Shown: piece after piece, positions 1 to 5,131 of the stretch | Layout: each line of letters starts with the position of its first letter | Numbering within the stretch: position 1 is the stretch's first letter | Assembly (NCBI GenBank): GCA_002421585.1 | Contig: DIKD01000050.1 | Location: 10,991-18,405 of the forward strand | DNA: 7,415 nucleotides | Direction of reading: 5' to 3' | From: Dehalococcoidia bacterium UBA5627 | GTDB lineage: Bacteria; Chloroflexota; Dehalococcoidia; Dehalococcoidales; UBA5627 | Notes under the pieces: model-generated | Told to the model about the DNA's origin: nothing | Seen by the model: only the letters and a program-made list of their open reading frames with translations | The model's database searches: none | Program-made: the position numbers and the translations under genes

Positions 1-209
1 TTCAATTCACGTACCCTGATGGAAACGCGCCCCACCACGGCTTCGATAATAGGCCACTTGATGTGAAGACCGGGTCCTGCTATTCTGGCATACTTACCGA
101 ACCTCTCGATTACGGCATAAGTCTGTTGCTTGACAGTATAGATACCCATAAAGAGAAATAACACTACAAGAATACCGATGATAGTCCAGGCAATTACTGC
201 TCCGGGCAT
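1..209 (-). CDS. SPFH/Band 7 (stomatin-like) membrane protein, N-terminal part only
   Basis: Reading the minus strand from ATG at 209 gives 69 residues before the window edge. Residues 4-22 are a hydrophobic N-terminal membrane anchor. They are followed by VKQQTYAVIERFGKYARI, then a GPGLHIKWP stretch and VVGRVSIRVRE, which is the characteristic opening of SPFH/Band 7 proteins (stomatin, QmcA and HflK relatives). Family members sit in the membrane as large oligomers and organise membrane domains or partner proteases; the exact partner cannot be told here because the C-terminal two thirds lie outside the window. The start is well supported by an AGGAGGT ribosome site at 217-223, seven bases before the ATG. 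The gene follows the CDGSH gene on the same strand but is separated by about 400 bases of repeats, so it is probably transcribed separately. Confidence 0.9.
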   Translation of the reverse strand, partial: MPGAVIAWTIIGILVVLFLFMGIYTVKQQTYAVIERFGKYARIAGPGLHIKWPIIEAVVGRVSIRVREL

Positions 210-216
210 TATTTAT

Positions 217-248
217 ACCTCCTAAAAAATTTTCTTACATTAATTATA
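217..248 (-). promoter_or_regulatory. Ribosome site and -10 box of the SPFH gene
   Basis: A perfect TATAAT lies on the minus strand at 243-248 and an AGGAGGT Shine-Dalgarno at 217-223. A start of transcription about seven bases after the -10 box would leave a leader of roughly 27 bases, which is normal. No convincing -35 hexamer is visible at 16-18 bases upstream, so the promoter call rests on the -10 box alone. Confidence 0.45.
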
Positions 249-303
249 TACCAACGATAATAAAACATCGAATGCGATTGGAATACTATGCTTCAAACTT
301 TCT

Positions 304-398
304 CTTCCGTTCACCCTGAGTCCCGACTTGTCGGGATTTCATTCCGAACTATGGAACTCAACATCGTTCGGAACGGCTTCGTTTCTTCCGTTCGCCCT
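304..398. repeat. Dispersed palindromic repeat, left copy, with short direct repeat
   Basis: The core at 315-336 matches 4922-4943 at 20 of 22 positions (CCTGARTCCCGACTKGTCGGGA) and holds the palindrome CCCGAC-TT-GTCGGG at 322-335. A second inverted pair CCGAAC (344-349) / GTTCGG (366-371) follows. The segment is bracketed by a 14-base direct repeat with one mismatch (304-317 and 385-398). No reading frame is convincing here. It looks like a decayed or partial copy of the same element family seen complete at 4916-5001. Confidence 0.6.
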
Positions 399-405
399 CT
401 TTAAT

Positions 406-482
406 ACCTCACTCTCCATCTCCCTCTCCGCTTGCAGAGAGGGAGGGTTACGTTTGTAAATCAATATCATCTGGGGTGAGGT
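406..482. repeat. Nested inverted repeat, ACCTCAC...GTGAGGT with inner hairpin
   Basis: Outer arms ACCTCAC (406-412) and GTGAGGT (476-482) enclose a strong inner hairpin, CTCCCTCTC (420-428) with GAGAGGGAG (437-445). The unit is non-coding, about 77 bases long, and resembles the class of short intergenic repeats that recur in many metagenomic bacterial genomes. The pair of hairpins at 5014-5080 is built in a comparable way. There is no U-rich run next to it, so it is not a standard intrinsic terminator. Confidence 0.6.
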
Positions 483-526
483 CTAAAAAGGCACTCGCAA
501 TGGGTAGTTGTAATTCGCTGCCGTTA

Positions 527-580
527 TGGTTCGACAAGCTTCCTTCGAGAGCCTCAGGACAGGCTCCGCTAACGTACTGA
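527..580. repeat. Short intergenic repeat with GAGCCT/AGGCTC hairpin
   Basis: The stretch beginning GGTTCGACAAGCTT and containing GAGCCT (549-554) CAGGAC AGGCTC (561-566) is a six-base-pair hairpin of the type found dispersed between genes in bacterial genomes. With the two preceding units it fills the 407-base gap between the SPFH gene and the end of the CDGSH gene, in which I see no gene. Confidence 0.4.
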
Positions 581-616
581 TTTATTGTTCATAATACCCA
601 TACCTGATAAAGCCTT

Positions 617-1308
617 CTATTTCAAGTGGCTGCCGTCGCAGAAGGGTTTATTGGCGCTTTTACCGCAGCGGCACAACGTAACACGATTACGGATTTCATA
701 AGGCTTTCCGCCGGCAGACTCTACGGGGATGCCACCCCGCACCCACAGCGGTCCATCCTTTCCCTGCCTGCGGGTCTTTTACCGACACCGATGGAAGGAG
801 TAAACTTCGGCTCGATGGCATTCCCCTGATTGTCATGAGCAACCAGTCTGCCGGACGGGCAATCGCAAGCTTCTTCGATAGCGGTCTTGCGCGCTTCGGG
901 GTCGGCGGATTGTTCGGTCAGATTCCACGTACCGCCGGCGCGATGGCAGAAACGCGCCGAGGCGCATAAGTCTTCGGCATCGGTCAGGGTTAATTCAGGA
1001 CCCTCATACGTTTTTGCCTGTTCCGCATACGGCTTACGGCTTGCCGTTTCCTCTCCCTTGAATTTGGTAACGGCATGCATTCCGGTGCAAAACGGCTTGT
1101 TAACGCTTTTTCCGCAACGGCAAAGCTTGTAACTCTCCTGCTCGGCATACTTTTTGCCCTCCTGCCAGCCGTGACACTCGTTATCGCTGTCGACCTGTAT
1201 AATTTGCTCCGCCAGGGGCACCCCTCCGGTTACCAGATAGGGTCCGTTTTCGGTAACCTTGATAAACTGCTCATTTTCCGCTTTTGACGTGTTGCCTGAT
1301 TCCTCCAT
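617..1308 (-). pseudogene. Double-CDGSH iron-sulfur protein, frameshifted near the 3' end
   Basis: The uninterrupted frame from ATG 1308 (Shine-Dalgarno AAGGAGA at 1314-1320) codes 195 residues and stops at 721. It contains a first CDGSH-type motif, CRCGKSVNKPFC at residues 63-74 with H78, which keeps the three Cys and one His that bind a 2Fe-2S cluster although the usual Asp is Thr. Next comes a middle domain with Cys residues and CDCPSGRL, like divergent 4Fe-4S mono-cluster domains. After about residue 172 the frame leaves the family pattern. In another frame the DNA continues with DGPLWVRGGIPVES and a perfect second motif, CRCGKSANKPFCDGSH, ending at TAG 617-619. Removing one base from the AAAA run (plus strand 777-780) and one from the GGG run (762-764) gives GKDPQAGKDGPLWV, the sequence I would expect for the family, and a 229-residue protein. 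Either the gene is recently broken or the record carries two homopolymer errors. Confidence 0.88.
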
Positions 1309-1376
1309 CTTAATCTCCTTTTAAGGTAAGATTTATAAATACCGGCAGCGATTGATTCGCAGAATGCTGTGTTTGA

Positions 1377-1526
1377 TTATTTGTTTTCGGTGAAGGCTTT
1401 GGGCTGCCAATCGGGGGAGCCGCACTTGGGGCATACTTTGGGTTTGGATTCATTAGCGGCAAGCGGCTTTCGCCATACAAGATTGCATTTGATGCATCTA
1501 AAAGTGTACCAACTTCTTTCATCCAT
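1377..1526 (-). CDS. Small zinc-ribbon protein (49 residues)
   Basis: The protein has two CxxC knuckles, CIKC early and CPKCG about 20 residues later, followed by a short PDWQPKAF tail; this is a zinc-ribbon arrangement that would hold one structural metal. I do not recognise a named family and assign no function. A longer reading from GTG at 1562 (61 residues) is possible, but a well-formed promoter covers that extra stretch and its -10 box ends seven bases before ATG 1526, so I prefer the shorter form. There is no Shine-Dalgarno in front of either start, which fits a leaderless mRNA. The gene lies 68 bases upstream of the CDGSH gene on the same strand and may share its transcript; it also follows the nuclease gene by about 70 bases. 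Confidence 0.7.
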   Translation of the reverse strand: MDERSWYTFRCIKCNLVWRKPLAANESKPKVCPKCGSPDWQPKAFTENK

Positions 1527-1533
1527 ATTTACC

Positions 1534-1562
1534 AGTATAGACTCAATTGGGGGGTATGTCAC
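1534..1562 (-). promoter_or_regulatory. Sigma-70-type promoter of the zinc-ribbon gene
   Basis: On the minus strand GTGACA (1557-1562) matches TTGACA at five of six bases, TATACT (1534-1539) matches TATAAT at five of six, and the spacer is exactly 17 bases. The -10 box ends seven bases before ATG 1526, so transcription should start at or next to the A of the start codon, giving a leaderless message. It could also serve the CDGSH gene downstream. Confidence 0.6.
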
Positions 1563-1598
1563 TATGGGAGGAGGAGCAAGAAAATTAACGATGTTCCT

Positions 1599-2681
1599 TT
1601 ATATGTCGCTTTTACGGCGGTTACATTCCAAGCATAGTATTTTACAGTTTTCCGGTATTGTTTTACCGCCCTTGCTCCACGGTGTTATATGGTCAGCTTC
1701 CATTTCATTAAATTCAAAATGCTTGCTACATTTATTGCAAAGACCTTTTTGTCTTTCGTAAGCCGCCCTTTTCTGGTTTTCGGTAAAGAAGCGAATATTC
1801 AAATGTTTTTCATTTCGGTTCAATACATAGGCATAGATGCCCTTTTTATTGGTAACATCATCATCCATCATCAATGCCTGTATTTCGTTTTCCAATTTTT
1901 TGGTATCGAATACTTTATCTTTGAATTCGTTATACAGGCTTCCCCAATCGATGCCTTTCATTTCTTTGCGATAGGTGGTAAATGTAAGCGTAACCCACTC
2001 GATTACATTGCGGAAGTAAGTCCATAATTCGTTGGCGTTCGGGTCGTGCTGGTGGACAGACATATATTTTTCGATTTCGCCGTTAGCTATCCACTTAATA
2101 GCCGTTTCCAGAAATTCCTGACGGATGGGAGAGCCGTTTACATAGTCTTTAGCCAACCCATAGGCTGCACAATTGGTTTTACTGAACTTTAATTTTGCAT
2201 CGGATAACCAGGGGCCGGTATAGACAGCGTTTCGTAATTCCTGTTCGGTGAGTTTTTCACCGGCGATATTTATAATCCTGAACCAATCGAGTTTTTCTTT
2301 ATCGTTGCCTTCACAGAAATAGACCATAAGTTTGTAATCTAAAATCTGCTGCTTTTCCGTTTCGGTCAGGTTGTGGAAAGCGCGGTTATCTATTGAAAAA
2401 ATACCCATAATATATTGGCAAAAGCTGATTGTACGTTGCTGCCCGTCTAATACCTCAAACGTTCCGTCATCGTTTTTAACCCAATACATTACATTGAGGG
2501 GGAAATCCTTGCGGATGGTATCGAGAACGGCATTGCGTTTCTTAGTGTCATAAACGAATTCGCGCTGGTACTTGGGGCGGATATTTAACTTACCGCCGTA
2601 TCCGCTAACACCTTCCTCGGCATTATCGGTATACTTTTCGGCAACTTCGCTTACTGATATTTCATGCAATTCTATTTTCAT
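1599..2681 (-). CDS. DUF262-HNH protein, likely DNA nuclease partner of the methyltransferase
   Basis: The 360-residue protein has an N-terminal DUF262 domain with the diagnostic PKYQREFVY (36-44) and LDGQQRT (78-84) motifs. DUF262 is a ParB/sulfiredoxin-like domain found in GmrSD-type and phosphorothioate-linked restriction proteins. The C-terminus is a zinc-finger HNH nuclease: CNKC 315-318, ADH 329-331 with the catalytic-type His331, N345, and CLEC 350-353, ending seven residues before the stop. Both halves are complete. It differs from GmrSD, where the C-terminal domain is DUF1524. Its ATG overlaps the methyltransferase stop as ATGA at 2678-2681, and GTGGGG sits just upstream within that gene, so translation is probably coupled. 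I infer that it is the restriction component, cutting DNA that lacks (or carries) the partner's mark. The DNA is visibly AT-richer than the CDGSH and DegV genes, suggesting transfer. Confidence 0.87.
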   Translation of the reverse strand: MKIELHEISVSEVAEKYTDNAEEGVSGYGGKLNIRPKYQREFVYDTKKRNAVLDTIRKDFPLNVMYWVKNDDGTFEVLDGQQRTISFCQYIMGIFSIDNRAFHNLTETEKQQILDYKLMVYFCEGNDKEKLDWFRIINIAGEKLTEQELRNAVYTGPWLSDAKLKFSKTNCAAYGLAKDYVNGSPIRQEFLETAIKWIANGEIEKYMSVHQHDPNANELWTYFRNVIEWVTLTFTTYRKEMKGIDWGSLYNEFKDKVFDTKKLENEIQALMMDDDVTNKKGIYAYVLNRNEKHLNIRFFTENQKRAAYERQKGLCNKCSKHFEFNEMEADHITPWSKGGKTIPENCKILCLECNRRKSDI

Positions 2682-3715
2682 TTCCCCACTCCCTTACGCT
2701 TGATGAGTATTCGAGCATATAATTCTTTTCCGTCTAACTGCATACGTTTATTAGGCGTTCTATTTCCATCGGCATATCTATCCAAACCGACTATCTCAAA
2801 CTGGTCGGGATTGTATTTATCCAGAAAGGTAATCGGCACGCCCATAGCGCCATCCCAGTCATAGGGTATTTCAGCAACTCTTGAAACCTCAATCGCATCG
2901 TAGTTATCATAATGCGGGTATTCCGCAGGAGTGTATTTTTTATAAAGAGTGATGTTTTCGTGGCGTTTTGCGTGGTCGAGATTGGTAAACCAAATAGCCG
3001 GAACATTTATCAACTTTACGCCGTCCACTGTTTTTTCGTACCTACCAGTATAATCGGAAATAAACCACATCCCGCCTGAAAAAGACCTGTACCCTGTCCA
3101 TATTAGATTATCTTTGATGTTGTTAAAAAACTCTTTGTATGTTATAGCGTTTTTATTCCCAATAATAATAAACTTCTTTTCGTATTCCATCAGTTGCGCA
3201 ACATATTCACGGAAAAGGGAAAATGGCGGGTTGGTTATTACAATATCGGCTTGCTTCAATAACTCGATGCATTCGGGGGAGCGAAAATCTCCGCCCCCTT
3301 TCAATAGTGAAATCGCATTTTTCTTGTTTTTAAGCAGGTATTCCACATCGGCAAGGTCAACCGCGCCGTCTCTGTTCTCGTCCGTAACCTCGGTAATCTC
3401 GATTTTATGCGCCTGTTTTGCGGTGGTTTCCTGTTTCTCCAATCCTTTAACATCAAACAGCGATAATTGCTCTCCGGCGACTGGGGAACCGGTATAGCAG
3501 GTAGCAATCAGCTTTTTAAGCCCGAGGAAATTGAAATTCATAGCAAAATACTTAAAGAAATTGCTCTCATATGGGTCATCGCAGTTGCAAAAAATGACTT
3601 TATCGCGGAATTGCTCTTTATAGTGGCGCATTTCTGCTTCTATATCAGGCAGTTGAGTATAGAACTCGTCTTTTTGCGCCAGTTTTGCGTTTTGCAGGGT
3701 TTTATTAGCCGACAA
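2678..3715 (-). CDS. EcoRI-family adenine-specific DNA methyltransferase
   Basis: From TTG 3715 the protein is 345 residues and opens MSANKTLQNAKLAQKDEFYT, the conserved start of EcoRI-family methylases (M.EcoRI is 326 residues). FCNCDDP (42-48) lies in the presumed cofactor region, GDFRS follows at 142-146 and the catalytic NPPF motif is at 162-165, as expected for an N6-adenine enzyme using S-adenosylmethionine. The family archetype methylates GAATTC; whether this homologue keeps that target cannot be read from sequence. An ATG at 3787 would add 24 residues with no family match and would run through a cluster of palindromes, whereas TTG 3715 is preceded by AGGAAGGGG at 3726-3734, ten bases away, so I choose TTG. 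It is the first gene of a two-gene operon with the DUF262-HNH protein. Protective methylase before nuclease is a sensible order for establishment in a new host. Confidence 0.88.
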   Translation of the reverse strand: MSANKTLQNAKLAQKDEFYTQLPDIEAEMRHYKEQFRDKVIFCNCDDPYESNFFKYFAMNFNFLGLKKLIATCYTGSPVAGEQLSLFDVKGLEKQETTAKQAHKIEITEVTDENRDGAVDLADVEYLLKNKKNAISLLKGGGDFRSPECIELLKQADIVITNPPFSLFREYVAQLMEYEKKFIIIGNKNAITYKEFFNNIKDNLIWTGYRSFSGGMWFISDYTGRYEKTVDGVKLINVPAIWFTNLDHAKRHENITLYKKYTPAEYPHYDNYDAIEVSRVAEIPYDWDGAMGVPITFLDKYNPDQFEIVGLDRYADGNRTPNKRMQLDGKELYARILIKRKGVGK

Positions 3716-3738
3716 TATTAAATCGCCCCTTCCTATTA

Positions 3739-3766
3739 GATATAAACTTATATCCGATAAGTTATC
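3739..3766. promoter_or_regulatory. Adjacent palindromes upstream of the methyltransferase, candidate operator
   Basis: Two palindromes stand almost end to end: GATATAA-AC-TTATATC (3739-3754) and GATAA-G-TTATC (3756-3766), with a further overlapping symmetry AACTTAT-N5-ATAAGTT (3745-3763). The cluster begins 23 bases upstream of the TTG start and is five bases from the ribosome site, where it would overlap transcription initiation. No C-protein (control regulator) gene is seen nearby, so an autoregulating methylase or an outside repressor would have to bind it. I could not fix a -35/-10 pair in this AT-rich stretch. Confidence 0.45.
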
Positions 3767-3907
3767 ATAAACTAAAACAAAGCGCAATCTGTTGCTACTT
3801 TTTCAGGTTAAATAGCCTGTAGTATTTTCAACGTATACGCACCATTCTTTGTATTGGAAATTATAGCTCTGGCTATCCGATATTTTACCGGGGTTTGAAT
3901 CCCCCCC

Positions 3908-4450
3908 CTACGGCAAGCCGTAAATCCCTGCGGCGCTGTCGAAGAAGATTTGAACGTGGGCAGGGTTGTAGGTAAACACTGCTAAAACAATCGCCAGTGC
4001 AACGATAAGCGCTATGGCGACATAGTTAAAATATTTCGGCAGCGGGTCGAACGTCATTACCCATGCGCCTACCAGTTGCCCGATAATGAGAGCGCCGACA
4101 AAAATGGAGATATCCGCCGCCGCTATCTGCTTGCCTGCCACATAAAAGTAAGTATAAAAAACGGTGCCGATTAACAAAAGCATGATAAAAATGGCTATCG
4201 TTTTGGCTGTTATATAATTATTTGTATGGTAGCCTATATAGCGATATTCAACGATGGCGAAGATGAGCATCGGATAGAGAATAACCTTAAAATGCTCCCA
4301 GACGCTGTCATTTACCGGTACGATTGCCCCGATAACCGCAAACTCCGCGGTTAGAAAAAACAGGAAATGCCACAGAGTAGCGATAACAGCAACGCCTAAT
4401 ATACCGAGAAGCGCCCATTGAAAAACATATCCCCTGACTCGACTATCCAT
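3908..4450 (-). CDS. DUF6512-type integral membrane protein
   Basis: The 180-residue protein has about five hydrophobic helices (roughly residues 9-33, 56-75, 80-104, 113-134 and 139-165) and the conserved PVNDSVWEHFK motif at 45-55 between the first and second, which I associate with the DUF6512 family of uncharacterised membrane proteins. No signal peptide or catalytic motif is evident and the function is unknown. No Shine-Dalgarno precedes ATG 4450; instead a promoter ends six bases before it, so the message is probably leaderless. The stop codon abuts a run of eight C at 3901-3908, a place where sequencing errors could hide, but the frame itself is complete. The next gene upstream on this strand ends in its own terminator, so this is a single-gene unit. 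Confidence 0.75.
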   Translation of the reverse strand: MDSRVRGYVFQWALLGILGVAVIATLWHFLFFLTAEFAVIGAIVPVNDSVWEHFKVILYPMLIFAIVEYRYIGYHTNNYITAKTIAIFIMLLLIGTVFYTYFYVAGKQIAAADISIFVGALIIGQLVGAWVMTFDPLPKYFNYVAIALIVALAIVLAVFTYNPAHVQIFFDSAAGIYGLP

Positions 4451-4456
4451 AACACA

Positions 4457-4485
4457 ATGTTAATCGACTGCGATGCTCAAGTCAA
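4457..4485 (-). promoter_or_regulatory. Promoter abutting the DUF6512-type gene
   Basis: Minus-strand TTGACT (4480-4485) matches the -35 consensus at five of six, TAACAT (4457-4462) the -10 at four of six, and the spacer is 17 bases. Only six bases separate the -10 box from ATG 4450, which predicts transcription starting on the start codon. Confidence 0.5.
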
Positions 4486-4508
4486 TACTTTTTAGAGGAT
4501 TTTCTTAT

Positions 4509-4546
4509 GATAAAAGAAGGGTGCTGTGGTAATTTCCGCAGCACCC
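4509..4546 (-). terminator. Intrinsic terminator after the small membrane protein gene
   Basis: An 11-base-pair stem with one G-T pair (4519-4529 with 4536-4546, arms GGGTGCTG and CAGCACCC outermost) closes a six-base loop. On the minus strand it is followed by TTCTTTTATC, a U-rich tract. It lies about 30 bases after the stop of the gene at 4578-4820 and separates it from the downstream DUF6512-type gene. Confidence 0.85.
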
Positions 4547-4577
4547 GATTTACTCAACGCAATAAAATATTTTCAGT

Positions 4578-4820
4578 CTAAATAAAACCGCCGCCGATAA
4601 TCAGCCTGATGGCGCCGTAAACTATCAGAATGGCGTTGATGATTATACCGGCGGTGCCAATCCCCTTGTTCTTGCCCTTGTTAACGCCGAGAATGGAGAA
4701 TACCAGACCAATTACGGCAACCGGTATGTTCAGCCAGTTAAGCCAGCCTAAAAGCGGAAGGAGCGATACAGTCGCACCGATGCCGGTCAGAATACCGATT
4801 ATAAAACCGAGTATACTCAT
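4578..4820 (-). CDS. Small glycine-rich membrane protein, unknown function
   Basis: The 80-residue protein is almost entirely hydrophobic: a first segment around residues 3-24, a second around 30-46, a short basic loop NKGKNKG (about 47-53), and a last segment around 54-76 ending in GGGFI. The GIGTAGIIINAI stretch after the basic loop is a pattern I have seen in small DUF4190-like membrane proteins, but I would not assign a family. AAGGAG at 4828-4833 gives a good ribosome site seven bases before ATG 4820. It is monocistronic: repeats lie upstream and an intrinsic terminator directly downstream. The role may be structural or stress-related, but nothing in the sequence shows it. Confidence 0.75.
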   Translation of the reverse strand: MSILGFIIGILTGIGATVSLLPLLGWLNWLNIPVAVIGLVFSILGVNKGKNKGIGTAGIIINAILIVYGAIRLIIGGGFI

Positions 4821-4915
4821 CTAATAACTCCTTTAATTATAAATTACCTTATGATATCACTAACGCAAAACAATAAACAATAAGTTCTGTAGATAAAAAG
4901 CCTTTCTCGCCGTAT

Positions 4916-5001
4916 TGTCATCCTGAATCCCGACTGGTCGGGAAAGGATCTAAATACCATTCGATAAGCCCTAGATTCTTCGTCTTTGACTCAGAATGAC
5001 A
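4916..5001. repeat. MITE-like palindromic element with imperfect terminal inverted repeats
   Basis: The ends TGTCATCCTGAATC and GACTCAGAATGACA pair with two mismatches over 14 bases. Inside are the palindrome CCCGAC-TG-GTCGGG (4929-4942) and a second weaker pair, AGGATCTA (about 4946-4953) with TAGATTCT. The whole 86-base unit could fold as one long hairpin. It has no coding capacity. Its core is shared with 315-336, so the family is dispersed in this genome. No target-site duplication is obvious. Confidence 0.65.
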
Positions 5002-5013
5002 GTTGGCGTATTA

Positions 5014-5080
5014 CCCCCTTCTCTGATTGCGGTGAAGGGGGACAGGGGTTAGGTCTTGAGATTTCCCACCTAACCCCCTC
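5014..5080. repeat. Two adjacent GC-rich hairpins downstream of degV
   Basis: CCCCCTTC (5014-5021) pairs with GAAGGGGG (5034-5041), and three bases later GGGGTTAGGT (5045-5054) pairs with ACCTAACCCC (5068-5077). The unit lies 50 bases past the degV stop on the minus strand but is not followed by a U-run there, so it is better called a dispersed repeat than a terminator. Together with 4916-5001 it fills the roughly 310-base gap between the small membrane protein gene and degV, where I see no gene. Confidence 0.55.
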
Positions 5081-5131
5081 TTTTCGAAAGAGATAAGATA
5101 CCGCAGCTTTTTTTTCTTCCCTTATAGAGAC

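Noticed and set aside
406..482. CRISPR or tandem repeat array in the left gap
   Set aside because: The repeats are single inverted units of different types, not regularly spaced identical copies with unique spacers.
626..829. Plus-strand frame of 67 codons
   Set aside because: It is the shadow of the out-of-frame second CDGSH motif on the minus strand.
1369..1761. Plus-strand frame of 130 codons, with GGAGGAGG upstream of an inner ATG at 1591
   Set aside because: It runs antisense through the zinc-ribbon gene and the HNH domain, both of which have recognisable conserved motifs. The purine-rich stretch is 16 or more bases from the ATG, and the product matches nothing.
3114..3497. Plus-strand frame of 127 codons
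   Set aside because: It is antisense to the methyltransferase, has no ribosome site and shows no family resemblance.
3716..3787. Start of the methyltransferase at ATG 3787
   Set aside because: The extra 24 residues have no counterpart in EcoRI-family methylases, there is no ribosome site ahead of the ATG, and the stretch contains operator-like palindromes. TTG 3715 with AGGAAGGGG fits better.
4836..4841. Minus-strand TATAAT as promoter of the 80-residue membrane protein
   Set aside because: It ends two bases before the Shine-Dalgarno, so the transcript would lose most of that site, and there is no matching -35 box. The real promoter is probably further upstream.
5108..5115. Run of eight T on the plus strand as a terminator
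   Set aside because: No convincing GC-rich stem precedes it and no plus-strand gene ends here.
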